A stretch of 64,000 nucleotides of DNA from Flavobacterium johnsoniae UW101 (GCF_000016645.1 NC_009441.1:1426001-1490000); one strand, 5' to 3'. Counted from the stretch's first letter, positions 35,078 through 43,784 are shown. The notes: a model not told the origin generated them from the letters alone. Translations and numbers: made by a program.

Positions 35078-35857
35078 TTGAATTCAACACCCATTATTAC
35101 CGATACACACACTCATTTATATTCTGAAGAATTTGATCAGGATCGTAACGAAATGATTCAACGCGCCATTGATGCCGGAGTTACTCGTTTTTTTATTCCA
35201 GCAATCGATGCAGCGGCGACACAATCGATGTACGATTTAGAGAAAAATTATCCTGATAACATTTTCCTGATGATGGGATTGCATCCAACCTACGTAAAGG
35301 ATAATTATGAAGCAGAATTAGCCCATGTTGAAACCGAATTATCTAAGCGAAAATTCTATGCAGTAGGCGAAATAGGAATCGATTTGTATTGGGATAAAAC
35401 ACATTTAAAAGAGCAGCAAATTGCTTTTAAAAGACAAATTCACCTGGCAAAACAATACAAATTGCCAATCGTAATTCACTGTCGCGAAGCTTTTGATGAA
35501 ATATTCGAAATTTTAGAAGAAGAAAAATCTGAAGATTTATTTGGGATTTTTCATTGTTTTTCCGGAACTTTAGAACAAGCATTGCAGGCCATTTCTTATA
35601 ATATGAAATTAGGAATTGGCGGTGTTGTGACTTTTAAGAACGGAAAAATTGATCAGTTTTTAAATCAAATCGATTTAAAACACATCGTTCTTGAAACAGA
35701 TTCTCCATATTTAGCACCAATTCCGTATAGAGGAAAAAGAAACGAAAGCAGCTATCTAGTCAACGTAATAGCTAAATTAAGCGAAGTATATGGCGTTTCT
35801 GCAGAAGAAATAGCAGTAATCACAACACAAAACTCAAAAGACGTTTTTGGGATTTAA
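35078..35857 (+). CDS. TatD family metal-dependent hydrolase
   Basis: A 259-residue TIM-barrel nuclease-like hydrolase. Metal ligands are visible: His11 and His13 (DTHTHLY), Glu in YAVGEIGID, His in IVIHCREAF, His in IFHCFSGT and Asp in LETDSPYLAP. TatD proteins act as 3'-5' DNA/RNA exonucleases or deacylases. The start is TTG: an in-frame stop lies at 35051-35053 with no ATG after it, and the HxH motif needs this N-terminus. It heads a row with an acyltransferase and an asparaginase. Confidence 0.93.
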   Translation: MNSTPIITDTHTHLYSEEFDQDRNEMIQRAIDAGVTRFFIPAIDAAATQSMYDLEKNYPDNIFLMMGLHPTYVKDNYEAELAHVETELSKRKFYAVGEIGIDLYWDKTHLKEQQIAFKRQIHLAKQYKLPIVIHCREAFDEIFEILEEEKSEDLFGIFHCFSGTLEQALQAISYNMKLGIGGVVTFKNGKIDQFLNQIDLKHIVLETDSPYLAPIPYRGKRNESSYLVNVIAKLSEVYGVSAEEIAVITTQNSKDVFGI

Positions 35858-35921
35858 CCTGTGCCTTACAAAACTTTAATTTTTTTTTTGTTCTTTTGCC
35901 CACTTAAAACCTATATAAATA

Positions 35922-37058
35922 ATGCAGAAATTTGATGCCATTCGACCTTTTTATGATACCGAAATAAATGAAGCACTTCATGATGTTGTAAATCACCCAA
36001 TGATGAAAACCATGATGAACTTTACTTTTCCGGATGTAGAAGATGAGGTTTGGAAGGAACAGTTAAAGAAAACACACTCTATCCGTGATTTTCAATGCAA
36101 TTTTATTTATAATACTATCCAAAAAGTTCTTGAAAAAAGCTCAGAAGGTTTAACTACTTCAGGCTTTGAAAAATTAGAACCCAATACTTCTTATTTGTTT
36201 ATCTCAAATCATAGAGATATTCTTTTAGATACAACATTATTAAATGTTTGTTTATTCGAACATGGTTTAGTAATGACCGCTTCGGCAATTGGAGATAATT
36301 TAGTAAAGAAAGCTTTCTTGGCAACTTTGGCAAAATTAAACCGAAACTTTTTGGTTTTAAGAGGTTTATCTCCTCGTGAAATGCTGCAAAGTTCTAAACT
36401 GCTTTCAGAATATATGGGACAGTTACTGCTTCGCGAAAACCGTTCGGTTTGGATTGCTCAAAGAGAAGGAAGAACAAAAGACGGGAATGATGAAACCAAT
36501 CCGGGAGTTTTAAAAATGATTGGAATGGGGTCTGACGAACAAAACTTAATGGATTATTTTAAGAAACTAAAAATCGTTCCGGTTTCTATTTCTTATGAAT
36601 ATGATCCGACTGATGTATTGAAAATGCCGCAATTAATGGCAGAAGCAAACAACGAAGTTTACGTAAAAGACAAAAATGAAGATTTCATGACCATTTTAAG
36701 CGGTATCATGGGAACTAAAAAAAGAATACATATTTCTGTTGGTGATGTTTTAGATACAGAAATCGATCAGATTGTAGCCGAAAACGACAATGTAAACAAA
36801 CAAGTTCAGGCTTTGGCACAGACTATTGATGATGTTGTTTTGAAAAACTATCAATTATGGCCGACTAATTTTATTGCTTATGATATTTTAAACGACACCA
36901 GCCGATTTGCAGACAAATACAAAGAAAGCGAAAAACAGCTTTTTGAACGTCGTTTAGAAATGAGAATTGGAAGCGATAATCCTGTTACCAGACAAGGATT
37001 TTTGGCTATGTATGCCAATCCTGTTGTCAATAAATTAAAATACCAAGATGTCATCTAA
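35922..37058 (+). CDS. Glycerol-phosphate-type acyltransferase
   Basis: A 378-residue acyltransferase of the PlsC-like superfamily. Motif I (NHRDILLDT, about 91-99) has the His-x4-Asp charge relay, and REGRTKDGND (about 187-196) corresponds to motif III. There is no clear membrane helix. It probably transfers an acyl chain to a glycerophosphate or similar lipid head group; the exact acceptor is not readable. The stop overlaps the asparaginase start by 11 bases. Confidence 0.83.
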   Translation: MQKFDAIRPFYDTEINEALHDVVNHPMMKTMMNFTFPDVEDEVWKEQLKKTHSIRDFQCNFIYNTIQKVLEKSSEGLTTSGFEKLEPNTSYLFISNHRDILLDTTLLNVCLFEHGLVMTASAIGDNLVKKAFLATLAKLNRNFLVLRGLSPREMLQSSKLLSEYMGQLLLRENRSVWIAQREGRTKDGNDETNPGVLKMIGMGSDEQNLMDYFKKLKIVPVSISYEYDPTDVLKMPQLMAEANNEVYVKDKNEDFMTILSGIMGTKKRIHISVGDVLDTEIDQIVAENDNVNKQVQALAQTIDDVVLKNYQLWPTNFIAYDILNDTSRFADKYKESEKQLFERRLEMRIGSDNPVTRQGFLAMYANPVVNKLKYQDVI

Positions 37059-38076
37059 AGCAAAAATATTATTGATTTATACCGGAGGAACCATCGGTAT
37101 GAGCAAAGACTTTGAAACTGGAGCGCTTAAAGCCTTCAATTTTGGTAAATTAATTCAGAAAATTCCAGAAATTAAACAATTGGACTGCGAAATCGAATCG
37201 ATTTCATTTGAACATCCAATTGATTCTTCGAATATGAATCCTCAAATGTGGACTAAAATTGCCACAATTATTGAGAAAAATTACGCTTCTTACGACGGAT
37301 TTGTTGTTCTTCACGGATCAGATACGATGTCGTATTCGGCTTCGGCATTGAGTTTTATGCTCGAGAATTTAGCAAAACCAGTTGTATTTACAGGTTCGCA
37401 ATTGCCAATTGGAGACTTGCGTACCGATGCAAAAGAAAACCTGATTACAGCCATTCAGATTGCATCACTTTTAGAAGACGGAAAACCGGTTATTACAGAA
37501 GTCTGTTTGTATTTTGAATACAAATTGTACCGTGGAAACCGAACTTCAAAAGTAAATGCGGAGCATTTTAGAGCTTTTACAGCGCCAAATTATCCGGAAT
37601 TGGTAGAATCTGGAGTTCATCTAAAATTGAACAAACATTTATTTCTTCCTGTAAATAAGGATGCAAAATTAATCGTTCATAAAAACTTAGACAACCACGT
37701 AGCCATTATTAAAATGTTTCCGGGAATGAGCGAAATTGTTTTGGCTTCAATTCTGGCAACTAAAGGTTTAAGAGGAATTATTCTGGAAACTTACGGTTCA
37801 GGAAATGCTCCAACCGAAGATTGGTTTTTAAATTTAATTGAAAAAGCCATTAAATCCGGAATGCATATCGTAAACGTAACACAATGTTCTGGCGGAAGCG
37901 TGAATATGGGACAGTATGAAACCAGTACTGCTTTAAAATCTTTAGGTGTTATTTCCGGAAAAGACATTACTACAGAAGCCGCAATTACAAAATTGATGTA
38001 TTTACTGGGTCATAATATTCCTCAAAACGAGTTTAAAGATATTTTTGAAACGGCACTTCGCGGGGAAATATCTTAA
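37048..38076 (+). CDS. ansA: Type I L-asparaginase, cytosolic
   Basis: A 342-residue asparaginase converting asparagine to aspartate and ammonia. The first catalytic threonine is in YTGGTIGM (Thr15); the second triad element is in LHGSDTMSYSASAL (about 89-102), with the Lys in DLRTDAKEN. There is no signal peptide, consistent with the cytosolic type I enzyme. The start overlaps the acyltransferase gene by 11 bases, so the two are co-translated. Followed by a REP-like cluster. Confidence 0.93.
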   Translation: MSSKAKILLIYTGGTIGMSKDFETGALKAFNFGKLIQKIPEIKQLDCEIESISFEHPIDSSNMNPQMWTKIATIIEKNYASYDGFVVLHGSDTMSYSASALSFMLENLAKPVVFTGSQLPIGDLRTDAKENLITAIQIASLLEDGKPVITEVCLYFEYKLYRGNRTSKVNAEHFRAFTAPNYPELVESGVHLKLNKHLFLPVNKDAKLIVHKNLDNHVAIIKMFPGMSEIVLASILATKGLRGIILETYGSGNAPTEDWFLNLIEKAIKSGMHIVNVTQCSGGSVNMGQYETSTALKSLGVISGKDITTEAAITKLMYLLGHNIPQNEFKDIFETALRGEIS

Positions 38077-38141
38077 ATTTAAATTACAATCTATTTTGAA
38101 ATAAAGAACTTTGACAAAGTTGAAGATTCATCACGACGAGA

Positions 38142-38306
38142 ATATTCCATAGGAATATCTCATTGGTAGAAAAAAAATAATAATATCGTTTTGTATTGTG
38201 TCCCATAGGGACACTTGTGCATCTGCCACGTTAATCAAACGTTCCTACGGAACGTATAACCGTAATTCAAATTTAATTCTACCAAGCAGACATTCCTACG
38301 GAATGT
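38142..38306. repeat. REP-like cluster of four 7-3-7 hairpins
   Basis: Four small palindromes, each with 7-bp arms and a 3-base loop, lie at 38142-38158, 38198-38214, 38239-38255 and 38290-38306; their centres read CCATAGG, CCATAGG, CCTACGG and CCTACGG. TTGGTAGAA (38163-38171) and TTCTACCAA (38277-38285) form a wider inverted repeat. No transposase gene is nearby. It lies between the convergent asparaginase and MFS genes. Confidence 0.8.
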
Positions 38307-38317
38307 TTTCTTTTGAA

Positions 38318-39559
38318 TTAAAATTTCGAATTTCTATACTCAACGGGACAAGTCTCCAATTCATCAGAAGCTTTATGTTTTTTGTAATACACATAAACAA
38401 TAACGGAAAGAATACAGATAATTCCCTGAATAGCAACAGTAGCTCTTACGCCAAGTGAGTGAGAAACATAACCAATAATTAAACTTCCCACAGGAATCAT
38501 TCCCTGATAGGCCATCATAAAATAACTGATGCTTCTGGAACGCATACTAACAATACTGTGTGTCTGAATATAAATATTGATAGATGAGGTTTGTCCCATC
38601 ATTCCAATTCCGCTTAAAGTCATACAGATCAAAGCGACGGTAATGCTGTTTGAAACAGCTAAAATAATAACACTTAAACCCAAAAGTAAACTTGCTGCGA
38701 TCAGTAACTTACTCATATTTTCAGCAGATTTTAGATTGGCAAGATAAATAGCAGATAAAACAGAACCAATTCCGGCAGCACTTTCAAACCAGCTGAATGT
38801 TTCGGCATTTCCGTGAAAGATGTCTTTGGCAAAAACCGGCATAAGAGTATTAAACGAAATCACAAATAGACTGCTGCAGGTAAGCATTAAAAGCATTCTT
38901 GCCATTTCGGTTTCTTTCTTTACATAATCAAGACCTTCAATAAGATCGTCAATCATATTTAGTTTGTTTTCGGCTTTAATATGAGGTGTGATTTTCATTA
39001 ACATTAAAGAAATCAAAACGGGAACATAACTCACGAAGTTTCCAATGAAACAAATATCTTCGCCATATTCGTGCAGAATAATTCCCGCAAGTGCAGGGCC
39101 GGCAATACGGGCAAAGTTGTTCATTGTTGAGTTAAGTGCAACCGCATTTGGAAGATCCTCTTTATTGTCAACAATATCAATCATCATGGTTTGACGGCAG
39201 GTCATATCAAAGGCATTGATAATTCCCTGAATTAAACTTAATGCTAAAATAAAGTTGATGTTGTATATTTTAAAATAAATCAGCAAAGCCAAAGTTCCTG
39301 CTTGCAGCATGGCAAGAGACTGAAGAAAAACTAATGTTTTGTGTCTGTCGTAACGGCCAATAATACTTCCGGCCAGCGGGGCTAAAAATAAGGACGGAAT
39401 CATGCTTAAAAACGTTGCCAATCCTAATAAAAATACAGATCCTGTTATGCTGTAAACCATCCAGCTTACGGCTGTTTTCTGCATCCAGGTTCCAATAACC
39501 GAAACGGATTGTCCGTAAAAGAATAACTTGAAGTTTTTTGATTTTAACGCTTTAAACAT
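38318..39559 (-). CDS. MFS transporter, EntS/MFS_3-like
   Basis: A 413-residue major facilitator with 12 predicted helices. The N-terminus FKALKSKNFKLFFYGQSVSVIGTWMQ and the loop IIGRYDRHKTLVFLQ are typical of the EntS-like exporter group (MFS_3). Substrate unknown; relatives export siderophores or drugs. Divergent from a LysR regulator 91 bases away, which may control it. Confidence 0.88.
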   Translation of the reverse strand: MFKALKSKNFKLFFYGQSVSVIGTWMQKTAVSWMVYSITGSVFLLGLATFLSMIPSLFLAPLAGSIIGRYDRHKTLVFLQSLAMLQAGTLALLIYFKIYNINFILALSLIQGIINAFDMTCRQTMMIDIVDNKEDLPNAVALNSTMNNFARIAGPALAGIILHEYGEDICFIGNFVSYVPVLISLMLMKITPHIKAENKLNMIDDLIEGLDYVKKETEMARMLLMLTCSSLFVISFNTLMPVFAKDIFHGNAETFSWFESAAGIGSVLSAIYLANLKSAENMSKLLIAASLLLGLSVIILAVSNSITVALICMTLSGIGMMGQTSSINIYIQTHSIVSMRSRSISYFMMAYQGMIPVGSLIIGYVSHSLGVRATVAIQGIICILSVIVYVYYKKHKASDELETCPVEYRNSKF

Positions 39560-39628
39560 AATCTGAAATATTTTTTTACAAAGTTCGGGATTATGATTTC
39601 ATTAGAAAAATTAATAATTTTACTGATA

Positions 39629-39646
39629 ATAAGTAGTAAAACTTAT
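39629..39646. promoter_or_regulatory. Possible LysR operator
   Basis: ATAAGT (39629-39634), 6 bases, ACTTAT (39641-39646) form a dyad immediately before the LysR ATG at 39651, in the short divergent gap with the MFS gene. The position suits autoregulation; the motif is short and AT-rich. Confidence 0.3.
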
Positions 39647-39650
39647 CAAT

Positions 39651-40532
39651 ATGGAAATCTATCAACTCGAATATTTTATTAAAATAGCTGAGGTATTGCA
39701 TTTTACAAAAGCAGCCGAATTGTGTTTTGTAACGCAATCCGGACTTTCGCAGCAAATAAAAAAGCTGGAAGAAGAGCTCGGTATGCCTTTGTTTAAGCGA
39801 ATTGGAAAGAAAGTGCAGCTTACAGAAGCGGGATCGGTTTTTTTGATTCATGCCAAAAAAGTAGTAGAAAATGTAGAAAATGGAAAACAGGCAATTGAAG
39901 ATTTAAACGAAATGATTGGCGGTGAACTTCGAATAGGGGTTACATATATCTTTGGTTTATTAGTTCTCCCTGTTGTTAATGCATTTGCTAAAAGATATCA
40001 GAATTTAAAAATTATAGTAGATTATGGCACAACTGAAGCCTTAGAACAAAAATTGATTAATAATGAACTAGATTTAGTATTAGTAATTTCATCACATGAA
40101 ATTGGTCCTCCAATTCAAAAAGTGCCTTTGTTTACATCAAATATGGTAATGGCGGTTGCCAAAACAAACTCTTTGGCTTCCTTAGAAAAAATGCCATTTA
40201 AAAAAATAGAAGAAGTACCGCTGATTCTTCCCGGAAAAGGATCGAATTCCAGAGAATATGTAGAAATATTGTTTGTAAAACATCATATGAAACCAAAGAT
40301 TTCTATAGAGTTAAATTCTATTAATGCTTTATTGCAAATGGTAGAAAACAGCGACTGGGCAACCATTGTGGCAGAAAAAGCACTAAAAGGCTGGGAACAT
40401 AGCCTTAAAGCCATTCAAATTACAGGAGTAGTAACCAAACGAGAATCTTTTATGCTCACGATTGGAAGCTACCAAAAGAAAGCCGTAAAATTGTTTATGG
40501 AAGCATTTAGCAAGAGTATAAACGAATCTTAA
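39651..40532 (+). CDS. LysR family transcriptional regulator
   Basis: A 293-residue LTTR. The winged HTH (about 1-60; EYFIKIAEVLHFTKAAELCF and VTQSGLSQQIKKLEEELGMP) is canonical, and the effector domain (about 90-290) has the periplasmic-binding-protein-like fold of CynR-type regulators. It is divergent from the MFS exporter, the usual arrangement for a regulator and its target. The effector is unknown. Confidence 0.92.
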   Translation: MEIYQLEYFIKIAEVLHFTKAAELCFVTQSGLSQQIKKLEEELGMPLFKRIGKKVQLTEAGSVFLIHAKKVVENVENGKQAIEDLNEMIGGELRIGVTYIFGLLVLPVVNAFAKRYQNLKIIVDYGTTEALEQKLINNELDLVLVISSHEIGPPIQKVPLFTSNMVMAVAKTNSLASLEKMPFKKIEEVPLILPGKGSNSREYVEILFVKHHMKPKISIELNSINALLQMVENSDWATIVAEKALKGWEHSLKAIQITGVVTKRESFMLTIGSYQKKAVKLFMEAFSKSINES

Positions 40533-40583
40533 AGATTTACGTTGTGAAACTCGATTTTTTTTGTGTTCTTTGCAGACCAAAAT

Positions 40584-40670
40584 AGAGAGGTGTCCGAGTG
40601 GTTGAAGGAGCTAGCCTGGAAAGCTAGTATATGGGTAACTATATCGAGGGTTCGAATCCCTTCCTCTCTG
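40584..40670 (+). tRNA. tRNA-Ser (GGA)
   Basis: A class II tRNA with a 7-bp acceptor stem (AGAGAGG with CCTCTCT) and discriminator G at 40670. The anticodon loop CTGGAAA sits between CTAGC and GCTAG, giving anticodon GGA. A variable arm TATATGGGTAACTATA and T-loop region GGGTTCGAATCCC follow. CCA is not encoded. A TTG-N20-GTTCTTTG promoter-like pair lies just upstream (about 40542-40572). Confidence 0.97.
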
Positions 40671-40677
40671 CAAATAT

Positions 40678-40716
40678 AATCCCGCAATTTCTAAAATTGA
40701 AATTGCGGGATTTTTG
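40678..40716 (+). terminator. Intrinsic terminator of tRNA-Ser
   Basis: A perfect 14-bp stem (40678-40691 with 40699-40712), 7-base loop and T-rich tail, 7 bases after the tRNA. Confidence 0.9.
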
Positions 40717-40838
40717 TTTTTGAGCATTTTGGGTTTAGAAAAAAACAGGTATTATTACTTAATTGTTCTTTGATAATAAATTATACATTGCGTTGTTTTT
40801 CAGTTGATTGTGTTGTGAACTCTTAAAAAATAATAACT

Positions 40839-41333
40839 ATGACAGAGCCAGTATCAAATGATTCAGCTTCACTTAAAGTATTTATAAAGGAAATTCATAA
40901 AAACTATGAAATCTGGTATGCTAAAACATGCAGATTAAATTATAGAATTTGGTATTCGCTCCAGTTAATTTCATTATTAAGCGGTTTTTTGACTTCAATT
41001 TTTATAGCATATCAAGATAAAGATTCATGGACAGAAACAACAAGGCTTATTAGTGTTCTCATTCCATTATTTGGATCATTAGCAGGAACGCTTATTTTAC
41101 AATTTAAAATTTTTGAAACATGGAAGCTGAGGGAAGAAGGCAGGATTTCATTTCAAAATTTAGTTAATTATAGTAACAGCCAGCTTTTAAAGTGTAAAAG
41201 TCAAGATGATTTTCAAAAACTATTTGAGGAAATAACGCTTAAAACAAATGAAATTGAAAATGAACAATCAAATAAATTTTTTGCATTGTACGGTTCCAAT
41301 TTTATTGCCTCGTTTGCACTAGATAAAAAGTAG
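40839..41333 (+). CDS. SLATT/DUF4231-like two-helix membrane protein
   Basis: A 164-residue protein with two membrane segments (about 37-57 and 68-90; LQLISLLSGFLTSIFIAY and LISVLIPLFGSLAGTLIL) flanked by cytosolic helices. The segment FKIFETWKLREEGRISFQNL after TM2 resembles the SLATT group (DUF4231-type), membrane proteins predicted as pore-forming effectors beside nucleotide-signalling systems. Here it stands alone, without a nucleotidyltransferase. It lies downstream of tRNA-Ser and its terminator and is convergent with an XRE regulator. Family placement is by topology and motif feel only. Confidence 0.5.
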   Translation: MTEPVSNDSASLKVFIKEIHKNYEIWYAKTCRLNYRIWYSLQLISLLSGFLTSIFIAYQDKDSWTETTRLISVLIPLFGSLAGTLILQFKIFETWKLREEGRISFQNLVNYSNSQLLKCKSQDDFQKLFEEITLKTNEIENEQSNKFFALYGSNFIASFALDKK

Positions 41334-41363
41334 ATTATAAAAGATTTAATCCTTTTAAATTAA

Positions 41364-41393
41364 AAAAGAGATTTCAAATTTGAAATCTCTTTT
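41364..41393. terminator. Bidirectional terminator
   Basis: A 30-bp perfect palindrome (15-bp arms, 41364-41378 and 41379-41393) beginning AAAAGAG and ending CTCTTTT, between the convergent SLATT-like and XRE genes. Confidence 0.85.
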
Positions 41394-41420
41394 CACAATA
41401 AATTATATTTTATAAAAGGC

Positions 41421-41804
41421 TTACTTTTCTTTTAATAATTTCTCCAAATACTCATTTTTCTCCTTTTCAGCCTGAACCAAACGTTCGTAAAGTTCAATAA
41501 CTTTGTCTAAAGGATTGAAATTACAATAATTACCAGTGTTAAAAACTCCTTGATCATAAATGTTATTAAAGTAATTAATTACAGCTTCTTCCGAAAAGTT
41601 TTTAATGGCTTCAACGGTCATTCCAAGTACTTTTGCTACTTCTTTAAGTTTTTCTTCGTCAATGGTTTCACTGTTTTCCATAGTTGAAACACTTTGTTGA
41701 CTCATTCCTAAAGCTTGTGCCAAAGCTTCTTGTTTCATGTCTTTCAGCTCACGGATTCGGCTGATTTTTCTTCCTATATGATATGGTTTTGTTGCTGTGC
41801 TCAT
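41421..41804 (-). CDS. XRE family HTH protein with coiled-coil tail
   Basis: A 127-residue DNA-binding protein. The HTH_3 domain (about 10-66; IRELKDMKQEALAQALGMSQ, then QSVSTMENSE) is clear. The C-terminus (LDKVIELYERLVQAEKEKNE) forms a coiled coil, probably for dimerisation. Such proteins are common flavobacterial orphan regulators. A -7 box lies only about 5 bases upstream of the ATG, implying a leaderless transcript. Confidence 0.88.
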   Translation of the reverse strand: MSTATKPYHIGRKISRIRELKDMKQEALAQALGMSQQSVSTMENSETIDEEKLKEVAKVLGMTVEAIKNFSEEAVINYFNNIYDQGVFNTGNYCNFNPLDKVIELYERLVQAEKEKNEYLEKLLKEK

Positions 41805-41808
41805 AAAT

Positions 41809-41816
41809 CAAAGGTA
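41809..41816 (-). promoter_or_regulatory. -7 box abutting the XRE start codon
   Basis: The complement reads TACCTTTG, an exact TAnnTTTG. It puts the transcription start at or within a base or two of the ATG at 41804. Confidence 0.45.
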
Positions 41817-41976
41817 TTTAAAAATCTTAAAGTAAAATAGATTTCAGTAAAAAACAAGCTGATTTTTGTAAGATACCGTTTTCATTTTTTATACAAAAAT
41901 ACAGTTTTTGAAAGATTTAATTAAAACTCAATCTTCAAAAACAATGTTTTTTATCTGTAAAACCCCAGCGGGTTAA

Positions 41977-42105
41977 AATATTTATAGAACCACAATAAGA
42001 CAAATAAAAAAGCTCCGGAGGAGTGACATGATTTTCTACAGCCTAGATATATGTCACTCCTCCGGAGCTTTATGTTGTAAACATTTATTCTTTGCTATAA
42101 ATATT
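41977..42105. repeat. Nested inverted-repeat (REP-like) element
   Basis: The 358-base gap between the XRE and GNAT genes holds one element. Outer arms AATATTTATAG (41977-41987) and CTATAAATATT (42095-42105) enclose a perfect 20-bp inverted repeat (42010-42029 with 42051-42070; core CTCCGGAGGAGTGACAT) around a 21-base loop. The core is far more GC-rich than its surroundings. No ORF is credible here. Confidence 0.8.
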
Positions 42106-42162
42106 TCGCTTCTCTGAAGCTTACAAAAAGAGCTGTTTCTTTGAGACAGTCTGTTTTTGGTT

Positions 42163-42669
42163 TTAAAGCTTAATCTCAAACAAACTAAAAGAACCTTCTT
42201 TATAATGTTCCGGTAATTCGTTTGTCCACTCGATTGTGCTTATTCCTTTGTACTCAAAACCACAGCTGGTGTAATATTTATTTATTCTTTCGTTACCGCT
42301 GTGTGTATCAAGCCGAATGTATTCTTTGCCATTTTCTTTGGCATATTCTTTAACCCATTCTACAATTTTTTTGACATAAGATTGTCCTCTGAATTTCGGG
42401 TTTGTAGCAATACGATGTAAATAAACTGCAGGATCTTTGCTGGCTTCTTTCCAAATAATTAAATCGTTAAAAGTAAGTACAAATGTACAGGCAGCTTCGT
42501 TTCCTTCTTTGATTATAAAATGACGATTCTCAGCAATTTCTTTTTCTATTAATGCTCTTTCAAAACCTCTCCAACTTTTATTATTTACTGTTTTCTGGTA
42601 AGATGTAGCTTCGTTATAAATATCGAAAACAGCATCGATATCCTGAATTGTAGTTTTAAAAAATTCCAT
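42163..42669 (-). CDS. GNAT family N-acetyltransferase
   Basis: A 168-residue acetyltransferase. The acetyl-CoA loop is FRGQSYVKKIVEW (about 94-106), preceded by YLHRIATNPK; LDTHSGNERINKYYTSCGF is the usual C-terminal GNAT signature. The substrate is unknown. A single-gene unit with its own -7 box (42704-42711). Confidence 0.88.
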   Translation of the reverse strand: MEFFKTTIQDIDAVFDIYNEATSYQKTVNNKSWRGFERALIEKEIAENRHFIIKEGNEAACTFVLTFNDLIIWKEASKDPAVYLHRIATNPKFRGQSYVKKIVEWVKEYAKENGKEYIRLDTHSGNERINKYYTSCGFEYKGISTIEWTNELPEHYKEGSFSLFEIKL

Positions 42670-42703
42670 TATTGGGGTTTTGTTCTGTAAATTAATGAAT
42701 CTT

Positions 42704-42711
42704 CAAAGATA
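42704..42711 (-). promoter_or_regulatory. -7 box for the GNAT gene
   Basis: The complement reads TATCTTTG, an exact TAnnTTTG, about 35 bases upstream of the ATG at 42669. Confidence 0.5.
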
Positions 42712-42743
42712 AATCTTTCAACAGCTTTACAGAGGTGAAACAA

Positions 42744-43709
42744 TTAATTTATGCTTTTTTTATCAGAGTTCAGCCAGACAACATTTTGCTCTGATTGGTG
42801 ATTTTGACCAATAATATCTCTGTACAATTCTGGTCTTCTAGCCTTTATGTAGCGATTTCCTCCAGCCTGAATGCATTTTTCTGGTGTAAGTACAGCTGTC
42901 GCAAAAGAATCATCAAAAGTGCGGCATTCTGCCAGAATATCTCCAAAAGGATCAATAATCATAGAACAGCCGTTTTTTAACTGGTCGTCGTCCATACCAA
43001 TTGGGTTCGAAAATATCGCATAAATGGCATTGTCATAAGCCCTTGCCGGAAGCCATTTCATTAACCAGTCACGGCCTTTCATTCCGTCAAATTCTAATCG
43101 TAATGAGGTTGGATCTGTTTCGCGGTTTTCCCAAAGCTGCGGGGCTACAAAGCCGGCGCCTGGTCGCGTAGAAGGCGTACACATCGTTACGTGAGGCATA
43201 AAAATAATATCGGCACCCAAAAGTTTTGTGGCACGTACGTTTTCTATAATATTATTGTCGTAACAAATTAAAATACCGCATTTCCAGCCCTCAATTTCAA
43301 AAATACAATAACGATCTCCAGCTGTTAAATACGGATTTATAAACGGATGCAGTTTTCGGTATTTGGCGACTAAACCATTTTTATCGACACAAACCTGCGC
43401 TTTGAATAAATTATTATTTTCATCCTTTTCAAAAAGCCCTGCTAAAATTACGATGTCATTTTTTTTAGCAATTTCGGTCAATTTTAAAATGCTTTCTCCA
43501 CTTGGAATCAATTCTGCAAGATCCAGCATCTGTTCTCTTGATAAACTTCTTGCAAACGTATATCCGGTTATAGAACATTCATGAAACGAAATCACATCAC
43601 AGCCTTCAATTGATGCTTTTTGAGAAAGTTTTTCGATTACAGATAAATTATAGTTTTTATCGCCGCTTTTGTTTTCAAACTGAGCTGTGGCTATTTTAAG
43701 ATTTTTCAT
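42744..43709 (-). CDS. Nitrilase superfamily carbon-nitrogen hydrolase
   Basis: A 321-residue C-N hydrolase. The catalytic triad is visible: Glu in ISFHECSITGY, Lys in AKYRKLHPFI and Cys in CGILICYDNNII. Members hydrolyse amides, nitriles or carbamoyl groups. The long tail (GGNRYIKARRPELYRDIIG) resembles the aliphatic amidohydrolase branch; the substrate is unclear. It has its own -7 box and lies next to an AraC regulator on the same strand that could be related. Confidence 0.9.
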   Translation of the reverse strand: MKNLKIATAQFENKSGDKNYNLSVIEKLSQKASIEGCDVISFHECSITGYTFARSLSREQMLDLAELIPSGESILKLTEIAKKNDIVILAGLFEKDENNNLFKAQVCVDKNGLVAKYRKLHPFINPYLTAGDRYCIFEIEGWKCGILICYDNNIIENVRATKLLGADIIFMPHVTMCTPSTRPGAGFVAPQLWENRETDPTSLRLEFDGMKGRDWLMKWLPARAYDNAIYAIFSNPIGMDDDQLKNGCSMIIDPFGDILAECRTFDDSFATAVLTPEKCIQAGGNRYIKARRPELYRDIIGQNHQSEQNVVWLNSDKKSIN

Positions 43710-43731
43710 ATTGTATGCTATTAATTTTAGT

Positions 43732-43739
43732 CAAAAATA
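43732..43739 (-). promoter_or_regulatory. -7 box for the nitrilase gene
   Basis: The complement reads TATTTTTG, an exact TAnnTTTG, about 23 bases before the ATG at 43709. Confidence 0.45.
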
Positions 43740-43784
43740 GCGGTATCAATATTTTAGAAATTGTATAAAACCGACATTTTAAAA

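Noticed and set aside
38142..38306. CRISPR array
   Set aside because: The units are palindromes with unequal spacing (56, 41, 51 bases) and non-identical sequence, and no cas gene is present.
38198..38458. 86-codon frame spanning the REP-like cluster and MFS 3' end
   Set aside because: It is made of palindromes and antisense MFS sequence.
40584..41333. Genomic island at tRNA-Ser
   Set aside because: No integrase, no repeat of the tRNA 3' end and no sharp compositional shift downstream.
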